Notes: a model not told the origin generated them from the sequence alone. A stretch of 31,337 bases of DNA from Lachnospiraceae bacterium UBA5895 (GCA_002431915.1 DJEP01000099.1:1-31337); one strand, 5' to 3'. Positions 1 through 6,730 are shown, numbered from the stretch's first letter. Numbers and translations: made by a program.

Positions 1-50
1 CCTAACATTCTGTTAGAGTTCATAGCTGTAAGATTGTGTTGTACTACCAT
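1..50 (-). CDS. Flagellin, N-terminal 16 codons (runs off left edge)
   Basis: Read on the minus strand from an ATG at 50, the first residues are MVVQHNLTAMNSNRMLG, the conserved D0 start of the flagellins of motile Lachnospiraceae (Roseburia, Butyrivibrio). An AAGGAGG at 59-65 sits 8 nt upstream of the start. Flagellin is the filament subunit, secreted through the flagellar type III apparatus. Only the start is in the window, so integrity and length cannot be judged. csrA lies directly upstream on the same strand, and no sigma-28-type promoter is visible between the two, so co-transcription with csrA is plausible. Codons 12-15 contain a 12-bp match (4-15) to the recombination-like sites at 552 and 1298. 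Confidence 0.9.
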   Translation of the reverse strand, partial: MVVQHNLTAMNSNRML

Positions 51-71
51 AATAGTTACCTCCTTGTATTA

Positions 72-95
72 CTGCCACAAATCCTTTTGTGTCAG
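72..95 (-). promoter_or_regulatory. Candidate CsrA-binding hairpin in flagellin leader
   Basis: On the minus strand CACAAA-AGGA-TTTGTG forms a perfect 6-bp stem with an AGGA tetraloop, extended past one A.G mismatch by CTG/CAG. GGA in a hairpin loop is the hallmark of CsrA/RsmA sites. A second GGA lies in the Shine-Dalgarno at 59-65, six nucleotides further on, which would allow one CsrA dimer to bridge both and block ribosome entry. Confidence 0.6.
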
Positions 96-156
96 TGTGC
101 GTATCTGCGTTATGGGAAATCCATTTTTCACAGATACTTGTTTTTAGTTTTTATAG

Positions 157-213
157 TAACCGGAGTAGGAGCTTTCCCGTCGGGCCCTGACAGGCTCGCT
201 CTTCCTCCGGTTA
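157..213 (-). promoter_or_regulatory. Nested GC-rich stem-loop in flagellin leader
   Basis: TAACCGGAG (157-165) pairs perfectly with CTCCGGTTA (205-213). Inside, GAGC/GCTC (169-172, 198-201) forms a second helix across a small internal loop, and the core holds two short hairpins (CCTGTCAGG and CCCGACGGG on the minus strand), giving a cloverleaf-like fold. No T-run follows on either strand, so it is not an obvious intrinsic terminator. It could be a processing, stability or attenuation element. I do not recognise a riboswitch class. Confidence 0.45.
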
Positions 214-226
214 TTACCGTGTAAAA

Positions 227-499
227 TTAATGTTTGTCCGCATTCCCTCTGGTGATGATCACATTGGATTTCCTGCGGTACTTCTCCGGATGCTCTTCTT
301 CCGCATAATATTTAGGAAGCTTCGCTCTCTCTTCCGGATCGGTAATCTTATTTTCCAATACCGTGCTTCTTACGATGTTCACCTCTTTCGGCGCATCAAT
401 CATGATACGGAGATGGTTCTTGGTCCCTCCCAGGAACACGATCTTAATATTGTCATTGATCATCAGGTATTCTTCCGGACTAACGGTCAGACGCAGCAT
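227..499 (-). CDS. csrA: Carbon storage regulator CsrA (extended form)
   Basis: This 90-residue protein starts MLRLTVSPEEYLMIND and aligns along its first 50 residues with CsrA: L4, the GG turn, the APKEV strand and R44 (the key RNA-contact arginine) are all present. CsrA is a homodimeric RNA-binding protein that blocks translation at GGA sites; in Gram-positive bacteria it typically represses flagellin and is antagonised by FliW. No fliW gene is visible in the window. The protein is longer than usual (about 60-75 residues), with a charged tail of roughly 35 residues, and has V6-S7 where E. coli CsrA has basic residues. The start at 499 is chosen because AAGGAGG lies 7 nt upstream; an ATG at 580 inside the inverted repeat is in frame but has no Shine-Dalgarno. 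It is divergent from the recombinase gene and immediately upstream of flagellin. Confidence 0.93.
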   Translation of the reverse strand: MLRLTVSPEEYLMINDNIKIVFLGGTKNHLRIMIDAPKEVNIVRSTVLENKITDPEERAKLPKYYAEEEHPEKYRRKSNVIITRGNADKH

Positions 500-551
500 A
501 ATTTCAACCTCCTTGTTTTGTTCAGCCTTCCTTGCCTGCTGTTTCTCACTG

Positions 552-582
552 ATGCAACATTCTGTTATGGAATGTTGCATTT
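552..582 (+). repeat. Left inverted repeat IRL (recombination-core-like site)
   Basis: ATGCAACATTC (552-562), spacer TGTTATG (563-569), GAATGTTGCAT (570-580): perfect 11-bp arms around a 7-bp asymmetric spacer, the geometry of tyrosine-recombinase core sites such as loxP, FRT and dif. All 31 bases 552-582 recur in reverse complement at 1298-1328. Because the spacers are in opposite orientation, recombination between the two would invert the DNA between them. Confidence 0.9.
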
Positions 583-609
583 CTAAATTTATTTATCAAG
601 GAGGCTATT

Positions 610-1191
610 ATGAGTACCACACAACCCATTCGCAGCAAACATCTTTTACACGATTTCAAGAACTACTATCTCACCGTACATCCGGATTTCCGCAACTACA
701 CGCTTATCCTGGTCGGTCTGAACACTGCTCTCCGCATAAGTGACATCCTTCATCTCACCTGGGGCGACATCTATTGTGCGAAGCGGAACTGCTTTTACAC
801 TCATCTTCTGATTACAGAGAAAAAAACAGGAAAAGAGACCCGCATCTTTCTCAATAAAAAACTTCAGAAAACATTACTGTCCTATCAAAAGACGCAGTCT
901 TCCGTAACTGACACAGACTACCTTTTCCCAAGCCCACGAAAGCCGGGTGCTCCTCTCTCCCGGTACCAGGCCTACCGCATTGTCCGCAAAGCCGCCGAGG
1001 CCGTAGGGATCGAAGATGTGATACGATGCCACTCTCTGCGGAAGACCTTCGGCTATCATGCGTGGAAAATGGGAACACCTCCGGCTCTGCTGATGGAGAT
1101 CTACAATCATTCTTCTTTTCAGATCACAAAACATTACCTGGGAATTGAACAGGATGACAAAGATGCTGTATTTCGTGACATGCAGCTATGA
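610..1191 (+). CDS. Small tyrosine recombinase (FimB/FimE-like invertase)
   Basis: At 193 residues it is essentially only a catalytic domain, the size of the E. coli fimS invertases FimB/FimE and much shorter than phage or transposon integrases. All catalytic residues are visible: R42 in ALRISD, a beta-hairpin lysine in TEKKTGK (71-75), H141 and R144 in HSLRKTFGYH, H167 in YNHSS, and the nucleophile Y176 in KHYLGI. A Shine-Dalgarno CAAGGAGG lies just upstream (598-605). The gene sits alone between two inverted copies of a core-like site, so the likely substrate is its own flanking DNA. After the stop there is a short hairpin CGGTT-GAA-AACCG without a T-run, so transcription may continue to the right. 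No excisionase or mobile-element cargo accompanies it. Confidence 0.92.
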   Translation: MSTTQPIRSKHLLHDFKNYYLTVHPDFRNYTLILVGLNTALRISDILHLTWGDIYCAKRNCFYTHLLITEKKTGKETRIFLNKKLQKTLLSYQKTQSSVTDTDYLFPSPRKPGAPLSRYQAYRIVRKAAEAVGIEDVIRCHSLRKTFGYHAWKMGTPPALLMEIYNHSSFQITKHYLGIEQDDKDAVFRDMQL

Positions 1192-1255
1192 TTCGCGGTT
1201 GAAAACCGTTATATTGATACAGAAGCAACGGTGTGACGATTTTTATAAAAAAAGC

Positions 1256-1282
1256 TAAAGTTTCTCCATGGGCAGCCGAAAT
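1256..1282 (+). promoter_or_regulatory. Sigma-28 (FliA/SigD) type promoter inside invertible segment
   Basis: TAAAGTTT (1256-1263), an 11-bp spacer, then GCCGAAAT (1275-1282). The textbook enterobacterial sigma-28 consensus is TAAAGTTT-N11-GCCGATAA, so the -35 is perfect, the spacing is exact and 6 of 8 bases of the -10 match. The predicted start near 1289-1292 lies just before the right inverted repeat. It drives the hydrolase/MCP-PilZ genes as drawn and would drive csrA/flagellin after inversion. Confidence 0.72.
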
Positions 1283-1297
1283 ATGTAGTGCAAGCCA

Positions 1298-1328
1298 AAA
1301 TGCAACATTCCATAACAGAATGTTGCAT
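1298..1328 (-). repeat. Right inverted repeat IRR (recombination-core-like site)
   Basis: Exact reverse complement of 552-582 over 31 bases, with spacer CATAACA (1311-1317). Here the dyad extends further: AAAATGCAACATTC / GAATGTTGCATTTT gives 14-bp arms (1297-1331). In RNA from the sigma-28 promoter it would form a hairpin near the 5' end. The region 1329-1434 that follows is AT-rich, with a TATAAT at 1405-1410 but no convincing -35. Confidence 0.9.
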
Positions 1329-1434
1329 TTTCTATTTTAATCATTTCATTTCTGTGTTATTCTATAAGAGACTGTATTTTACTTTTTTTCGACAATTCTT
1401 TTTTTATAATCTACAGTCAGAATCAGGAGTACGA

Positions 1435-2355
1435 ATGAAAAACCTTATATGTGAAATGTTCTATAAGCAGCGGGCGCAATTCAATCAGGAAGGTGCTTCC
1501 AGAAGCAGGGAATATCCCCTGCCTCCGGATGTCACCTTGCATGCAGATGTCTTCTATGATAAGAAGCATGTCCCCGCACACCGCCTGGATATCTACCGTC
1601 CCAAGGATCGGGACGGGGAAACTCTCCCTGCCATCATCAACGTTCACGGCGGCGGTCTCCTCATGGGCAACAAGGAATTCAACCGTCCTTTTTGTACTTC
1701 CCTCTGTGAAGCGGGATACGTGGTGTTCAGCATCGAATACCGCCTAGTGCCGGACTGCCTCTTTTACGACCAGCTGGCGGATCTGCATCTGGCGCTTGAC
1801 TTTATCCGGGATCACCTGACAGAATACGGTGGCGACCTCTCCCATGTATATGCCTGCGGCGACAGCGGCGGTGCCTGTCTGTTGACCTACGGAATTGCCA
1901 TGCAGAAAGACAGATCCCTGGCACAGGCTGCCGGAGTAAAGCCTTCCGACCTGCAGATCCTCGCTCTGGGTCTGGTCAGCGGTATGTTTTACACGAACCG
2001 TCCGGACAAAATCGGACTTTTTCTTCCCAGATACCTCTACGGCGCACATTATAAAAAAAGTGCTTTTGCCCCTTATATATCTCCGGAGCATCCGGAGATT
2101 GTGACCAGCCTGCCCCCCAGTCTCCTGATCACCAGTGACAACGATCATCTTCAGAAATACACTCTGGATTTTGAAAAAGCTCTGACCAGACATCAGATAC
2201 CCCATAAACTGATCAATTTTCCGAAGGATCCCCGCCTGACCCATGCGTTCAGTGTTTTCTACCCGAACCTTCCGGAAAGTAAGGAAGTTATCCACAATAT
2301 GATTCACTTTTTTGAGCATATTGTGGAAGATAGTAAAGGAGGAAATGCACAATGA
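1435..2355 (+). CDS. Alpha/beta hydrolase, HSL-type esterase/lipase
   Basis: The 306-residue protein carries the hallmarks of the hormone-sensitive-lipase-like esterase family: oxyanion-hole motif HGGG (71-74), nucleophile elbow CGDSGG with S144, a late acidic residue in SDNDH, and the histidine in LTHAF. The likely reaction is hydrolysis of a small carboxylic ester; the natural substrate cannot be told. No signal peptide is seen, so it is cytoplasmic. The start at 1435 has CAGGAG 5 nt upstream; a longer reading from 1288 would begin near the inverted repeat with no ribosome site. The stop overlaps the MCP start by 4 nt (ATGA), so the two are translationally coupled, and both lie downstream of the sigma-28-type promoter. 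Confidence 0.88.
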   Translation: MKNLICEMFYKQRAQFNQEGASRSREYPLPPDVTLHADVFYDKKHVPAHRLDIYRPKDRDGETLPAIINVHGGGLLMGNKEFNRPFCTSLCEAGYVVFSIEYRLVPDCLFYDQLADLHLALDFIRDHLTEYGGDLSHVYACGDSGGACLLTYGIAMQKDRSLAQAAGVKPSDLQILALGLVSGMFYTNRPDKIGLFLPRYLYGAHYKKSAFAPYISPEHPEIVTSLPPSLLITSDNDHLQKYTLDFEKALTRHQIPHKLINFPKDPRLTHAFSVFYPNLPESKEVIHNMIHFFEHIVEDSKGGNAQ

Positions 2356-4442
2356 CGTACGATGAAAATGTTTTCAAAGAAAAAGCCAATCGCAAGGCTC
2401 GTAAGATCTGGATCGTTTTTGCGGTTTTACTCAGTGCCAACTATGGTTCCGATGCTGCCGGCGGATTATATCCCACCAGCCTTTACCTCATCTTTGTGGC
2501 ATTATGCTGGCTGCCTCTGATCGCCGGCGAAGTATTGCTGCGGGTAAAAGGATGGGCGACGGAGCTCTACCGTTACGATCTGGTCATCGGTTACGGCATC
2601 TTCTATACCTTTGTCATATGCACCACGGAGTCCCCGATCGCTTTCACTTACATACTCCCGGTTACAAGCTTACTGGTACTGTATAAAAACCGGAAATTCA
2701 TGATCAAATGCGGTATTATCAACTCCATGATCATTGTCGGTGCTGCCGTCTATCGTTACCTGTTAGGCTTTAACAGTGCCTCCGATATGAAGAACTATCA
2801 GCTGCAGCTATCCTGTATTATCCTATGTTACATCTGTTACGTCATGTCCATCCGCCATCTGAACGAGTCCGACGGTGCCATGGCCGACAGCATCAAGGCT
2901 GATCTGCACAGAGTCGTGACCACCGTAGAGCAGGTCAAGACTTCCAGCAATATCATTCTGGACGGTATTACCGTCGTAAGAGAACTGGCTTCCGAGAACA
3001 AGCACGGTTCCGATATCGTCATGCTGGGTATGAACGAGCTGACCGACAATAATGCCATGTTGCGGGATCATACCACTTCCTCCACACAGATGACTTCTGA
3101 CATCCGTGCTCAGGTAGAGCATGTCGTCTCCCTGATTGGCGAGATGGTATCTCTGGTGGAAAAATCCGAAACCCACGCCAGCATCAGTGCCGAAGATCTG
3201 AAAAGCCTGGTAAATACTGCAACTACCATGTCTGAGCTGTCCACCGAACTGGAAAATATCCTGAAAAACTTCCAGCAGGAATTCAATATGGTAAAACAGG
3301 AGACCGGCACCATCGAAAAGATCACGAACCAGACCAACCTGTTAGCCTTAAATGCTTCCATTGAAGCCGCCAGAGCCGGTGAGGCCGGTAAGGGCTTCGC
3401 TGTGGTCGCTGACCAGATCCGCACCTTAAGTACTGAGACCCATGCTTCCTCCGAGCAGATCCGGGATGCGCTCTCCCGTCTGGATGCTACTTCCGCAAAG
3501 ATGACCGCTTCCATCGAGGAGACTTTAAAATTGATCCAGATCACTCTGGAAAAAGTAACACAGACCAGAGAAAACGTAAATCAGATCACTTCGGATTCCA
3601 CGCAGCTGGGAAAACATATTCAGGTCGTAGACAATGCCATCAAGGAAGTGGAAAGTTCCAATACCCAGCTGGTATCCAATATGGAACAGGTGTCCAATAT
3701 CGTGGAGACCATTACCGGCTGTATTGCACACTCCAGCCAGACCAGTGAACGTATGCTCAGCAAATACGAGGAGACCGCTGCCAATATCAATACTATCGAG
3801 GATGTCATGGAGAACATGATGTGCGATCTGGGTATTGGCGGTTTCATGGGTATCGAAGATATTCAGCCCGGTATGAAGATCGATCTGAAATTAGTCGGTC
3901 AGGACGATACGGAATATCTGGGAGAATTGATCGAGCAGATACCGGAGGGACTGTTGGTGTCCTGTCAGAAGAGGCTCACCATCACCGAAGCAGTTCCCTG
4001 CACGTTACAAGTCACGGCGGGCAACATCCTGTATTGTTGGGACAAAGCAACCATCTCCCCGGCTTCCGAGAGTGGTGCACATGTCTTCAAAATTGTTATT
4101 AACACCGGACCCCGGATCAACAACCGACGCAAGTATCCCCGCATGGATCTGAACAATGCCTGCACCATTAAGTTCAAAGATTCCGATAAAGAATATGCAG
4201 CCACCATGGATAATATCAGTGCCAACGGCTTTGCCTTCCTGGCAACGGACAGGATCTTCTCCCAGAGCAAAGATGCCGTAATCTTCGTCACTATTAAGGA
4301 TTTCGCCCTCCCGAACCACAATGTTCTGGAAGGACGTATCATCCGATGCTCCGACGATAACGGCCTCTTCATCGTAGGCTGCCAGATGCCTGAGGATAAT
4401 TTCTATATTCTGGAATATGTAGAAAAGAACCTGCAGAAATAA
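2352..4442 (+). CDS. Methyl-accepting chemotaxis protein fused to PilZN-PilZ (c-di-GMP)
   Basis: A 696-residue receptor. Residues about 18-170 form roughly six hydrophobic segments with no large periplasmic loop. A long coiled signalling domain follows, with the conserved MCP tip (TNQTNLLALNASIEAARAGE onward, about 325-355). After about residue 495 comes a YcgR-like N-terminal segment (GMKIDLKLVG...) and then a PilZ domain with both c-di-GMP signatures, RRKYPR (about 591-596) and NISANGF (about 620). PilZ binds c-di-GMP; the MCP domain controls CheA. One polypeptide therefore appears to join c-di-GMP sensing to chemotaxis signalling. GGAGG lies 8-9 nt before the start, inside the hydrolase gene. 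No methylation sites were assigned. Domain calls are strong; the signalling role is inferred. Confidence 0.9.
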   Translation: MTYDENVFKEKANRKARKIWIVFAVLLSANYGSDAAGGLYPTSLYLIFVALCWLPLIAGEVLLRVKGWATELYRYDLVIGYGIFYTFVICTTESPIAFTYILPVTSLLVLYKNRKFMIKCGIINSMIIVGAAVYRYLLGFNSASDMKNYQLQLSCIILCYICYVMSIRHLNESDGAMADSIKADLHRVVTTVEQVKTSSNIILDGITVVRELASENKHGSDIVMLGMNELTDNNAMLRDHTTSSTQMTSDIRAQVEHVVSLIGEMVSLVEKSETHASISAEDLKSLVNTATTMSELSTELENILKNFQQEFNMVKQETGTIEKITNQTNLLALNASIEAARAGEAGKGFAVVADQIRTLSTETHASSEQIRDALSRLDATSAKMTASIEETLKLIQITLEKVTQTRENVNQITSDSTQLGKHIQVVDNAIKEVESSNTQLVSNMEQVSNIVETITGCIAHSSQTSERMLSKYEETAANINTIEDVMENMMCDLGIGGFMGIEDIQPGMKIDLKLVGQDDTEYLGELIEQIPEGLLVSCQKRLTITEAVPCTLQVTAGNILYCWDKATISPASESGAHVFKIVINTGPRINNRRKYPRMDLNNACTIKFKDSDKEYAATMDNISANGFAFLATDRIFSQSKDAVIFVTIKDFALPNHNVLEGRIIRCSDDNGLFIVGCQMPEDNFYILEYVEKNLQK

Positions 4443-4495
4443 AAGAAATGTAAACTTATAACCGTTCAACTATGAACATATTTGATTACAAAATA

Positions 4496-5383
4496 TTATG
4501 GCTTCAGGAGCTGGGCGATCAGGCCCTCGACCTCCTGGAGCTGTTCTTTTGTGCTCTCCCTATGGCTTTCCTTGCGGTATTTCGAAGGGGACATCCCCTT
4601 CATGGCATGAAAGGCCTTGGTGAATACCAGTGCGTCGCTGTAGCCACAGGACAGCGCAATACTTTCGATGGGATAATTCGTGGAATCCAGCAATTCTCTC
4701 GCCTTGGTAATGCGGAAGGTGGTAAGGAACTGCTGGGGAGACATCCCCAGATAGTTCTGGAACAGGGTATATAAATAGCTGCGGTTGATACATACATAAT
4801 CGGCCACATCCGTGACCTTGATAGGGTTACAGTAGTTGCTCTGGATAAATGAGACCGCTTTTTTCACATACTGGTTGCCCTTATCCTCTTCTTCACGCGC
4901 CACCACACCGGCGCTGTCGGCAATCACCGACAGAAACACTCCCAAAAGCCCGTTCCGCCGCAGATCATCCGCAACGCCGAAGGTATTGTGCTCCATCATA
5001 TCCCGGATGATGGAATACAGCTCCTCGGATTTATCACAGGCAAAAATAGGATGCCTGTCCGACAGTCCCATGCTATGTAAGTACTCTTCCGCCCGGCTTC
5101 CGGCAAATCCCACCCACAGATAGCTCCAGGGATCCTTCGCATCTGCCTGATAAAAGGCCAGCTCATTGGGCTGGATCAGAAAGCCGTAACCCGCTTCCAG
5201 CTGGTATTCCTTGTCATGGAACCGGAAATGTCCCCTGCCGCTTAAGACATAGTGGATCAGGTAATGTGGCTTGGATGCCGGTCCGAAGCTGTGCAGCGGT
5301 TCCGTCTGGGAGCACCCACAGCAGTTCACATAGAGACTTCCTGTCTTATCATTAGCAAAATCTAATTTAAACGCCTTTTCCAT
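4496..5383 (-). CDS. AraC-family transcriptional regulator
   Basis: The 295-residue protein has an N-terminal cupin-like sensing domain (HYVLSGRGHFRFHDKEYQLEAGYGFLIQPNE, about 40-75) and two C-terminal helix-turn-helix motifs (about 175-275, ending GYSDALVFTKAFHAMKGMSPSKYR). Such regulators typically activate sugar-utilisation genes. Its target is not obvious, because the neighbours are an envelope operon on one side and the MCP on the other. AAGGAG precedes the ATG at 5383 by about 6 nt. It converges with the MCP-PilZ gene across a 53-bp gap with no clear terminator. Confidence 0.93.
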   Translation of the reverse strand: MEKAFKLDFANDKTGSLYVNCCGCSQTEPLHSFGPASKPHYLIHYVLSGRGHFRFHDKEYQLEAGYGFLIQPNELAFYQADAKDPWSYLWVGFAGSRAEEYLHSMGLSDRHPIFACDKSEELYSIIRDMMEHNTFGVADDLRRNGLLGVFLSVIADSAGVVAREEEDKGNQYVKKAVSFIQSNYCNPIKVTDVADYVCINRSYLYTLFQNYLGMSPQQFLTTFRITKARELLDSTNYPIESIALSCGYSDALVFTKAFHAMKGMSPSKYRKESHRESTKEQLQEVEGLIAQLLKP

Positions 5384-5444
5384 GCCGGCTCCTTACCTCT
5401 TCCTTTCTATTTTTCTATTCTGCTGTATCAGTCCCCCGGCAATA

Positions 5445-6686
5445 CTAATTTACAATAATTCCGCCGTTTTCATCAAATTCCACGCCAAAATCCCTGCTGT
5501 ATTCGTTCATTCGCTGCAGGATCCGCTTCGCATCCTCTCCGGTCGCCGGGGTCGGCTTAAAATCATTTCGCGTGGATACAGAGCTTACTATACAGGGGAT
5601 GATCCGTGCATTCTGATCCTCCACCTTTTCCCCATTCTCAAAAGTAAAGGTCTGCTGGAAGATCATGGTGTCCTTATCCTCCGGATTCCGGTTGGCTCCG
5701 AAGCAGAAATTCGCCAGGCTGTATATGATATATCTGCCTTTGTATTCCTCGATTCCCTGCAGCACATGAGGGTGATGACCGATGACCAGATCCACTCCCC
5801 AGTCGATGCATTTTCTGCCAAGCTGTTGTTGATAATTCTCCGGGTAAGTGTCTTTTTCAATGCCCCAGTGGCAACAGGCAAGAATCAGATCCACGTTCTG
5901 TTCCCGCAGGATCTCAATATTATTCTGAATCAGCTTCTCCACCTGCGCGCCCCATTCCACTTCGTTGACAGAGATAATACCGATCTTCAAATTCCGCTCG
6001 CCGCCATGGGCTGCCGCACTGTCGGGGATCTCATAGACGCCCACATTTTTATCATAAGCGTAGACGATTCCCTCCTGCTCCAGTGCCGCCACCGTATCCC
6101 GGCTTCCCTGCTCTCCGTAGTCCAACCGGTGGTTATTCGCGAAGCTGACCGCCTCAATACTGCCCAGCGTCAGCAGATGGGCATACGCCGGATCTCCCTT
6201 GATACAATAGGTCTGCCCTTCCCTCATCTGCTCCGATGTGGTCAGCGGACCCTCCAGGTTCACGATGGTCATATCATCCGCCTCGAAAATATCTCTCACA
6301 TTCTCGAAAAAGTAGCCTTCATCCTCCGCCTGGTCATAAGCCTGGCGGAAGGAGGAACCGTAGTCCTGCTCCTGGTGGTTGCCTAATGTGACATCCCCCG
6401 CCGCGGAAATCGTGATTGTGTAACGCTCCCCCGAAGTGCCGGAATCTCCGGACTGTCCGGACGATGCAGCGTTTTCACCGCCTGCCGTACCGGTCTGTGA
6501 GGTCTCCCCGGTATTTTCCACAGGTGTATCGCTCTGTGATCCGGCATGGTAACCTCCGATGGGCTGTGCCAGATCCTCGATTCCGGGAACATAGACCTGC
6601 TGTGTCAGGTCATCCCCACAGCCACTGAGAGCTGCTACCAACACCGCACAAAATAATATCGCAAGTGCCTGTTTTCGTCGCCCCAT
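5445..6686 (-). CDS. CapA-family lipoprotein (PGA_cap metallophosphatase-like)
   Basis: The 413-residue protein begins with a lipoprotein signal (hydrophobic 7-20, lipobox LSGC with C23), then a low-complexity Ser/Gly/Thr linker (about 45-90). The CapA/PgsA fold follows: SAAGDVTLGNH, NLEGPLT, SFANNHRLDYG, ACCHWGIE and IGHHPHVLQG are the conserved metal-binding-like motifs. CapA proteins act at the outer membrane face in poly-gamma-glutamate or other envelope polymer metabolism, but in clostridia without capB/capC the substrate is unknown, as here. GGGGAG lies 8 nt before the start. It follows the LCP gene by 44 bp and is probably in its operon. Confidence 0.9.
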   Translation of the reverse strand: MGRRKQALAILFCAVLVAALSGCGDDLTQQVYVPGIEDLAQPIGGYHAGSQSDTPVENTGETSQTGTAGGENAASSGQSGDSGTSGERYTITISAAGDVTLGNHQEQDYGSSFRQAYDQAEDEGYFFENVRDIFEADDMTIVNLEGPLTTSEQMREGQTYCIKGDPAYAHLLTLGSIEAVSFANNHRLDYGEQGSRDTVAALEQEGIVYAYDKNVGVYEIPDSAAAHGGERNLKIGIISVNEVEWGAQVEKLIQNNIEILREQNVDLILACCHWGIEKDTYPENYQQQLGRKCIDWGVDLVIGHHPHVLQGIEEYKGRYIIYSLANFCFGANRNPEDKDTMIFQQTFTFENGEKVEDQNARIIPCIVSSVSTRNDFKPTPATGEDAKRILQRMNEYSRDFGVEFDENGGIIVN

Positions 6687-6730
6687 ATATATTCTCCCCT
6701 CTGCCCTGCAGTTACTTAATCTGAAGTCAG

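Larger units (their letters stand above)
51..226 (-). promoter_or_regulatory. Flagellin 5' leader / csrA-flagellin intergenic region
   Basis: This 176-nt stretch separates the csrA stop from the flagellin start. Read on the minus strand it has a GC-rich nested stem-loop (157-213), an AT-rich segment, a GGA-loop hairpin (72-95) and a strong Shine-Dalgarno (59-65). I found no TAAA...GCCGATA sigma-28 promoter and no good sigma-A promoter in it. Flagellin expression may therefore depend on a promoter upstream of csrA. In Bacillus subtilis CsrA binds a hairpin and the Shine-Dalgarno of the hag leader; the same two-site arrangement is visible here. That it works this way here is inference. Confidence 0.6.
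552..1328. other. Predicted invertible DNA segment with its own recombinase
   Basis: The 777-bp segment is bounded by 31-bp identical inverted repeats and holds one gene, a FimB/FimE-sized tyrosine recombinase, plus an outward-facing sigma-28-type promoter 15 bp inside the right repeat (its last base is 1282; the repeat begins at 1298). In the orientation shown the promoter faces the hydrolase/MCP-PilZ operon on the right. In the opposite orientation it would face csrA and flagellin on the left, and the recombinase gene would also be co-directional with csrA. Size and layout parallel the Salmonella Hin segment (recombinase gene plus outward promoter), although Hin is a serine recombinase. Inversion itself is inferred from the sequence, not observed. 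Confidence 0.75.

Noticed and set aside
36..224. Plus-strand open frame across the flagellin leader
   Set aside because: It is antisense to the flagellin start and leader, with no ribosome site and no family resemblance.
610..1191. Reading the recombinase as part of a phage or conjugative transposon
   Set aside because: It lacks the N-terminal arm- and core-binding domains of such integrases, no excisionase or cargo is present, and the flanking sites are inverted rather than direct.
1197..1209. Hairpin CGGTT-GAA-AACCG after the recombinase as a terminator
   Set aside because: The stem is only 5 bp and no T-run follows.
1389..1410. TCGACA...TATAAT as a sigma-A promoter of the hydrolase
   Set aside because: The spacer is only 10 bp; no acceptable -35 lies at 16-18 bp.
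5382..6386. Long plus-strand frame opposite the CapA gene
   Set aside because: It is a shadow of the CapA-family gene, whose motifs, lipobox and ribosome site are clear on the minus strand.
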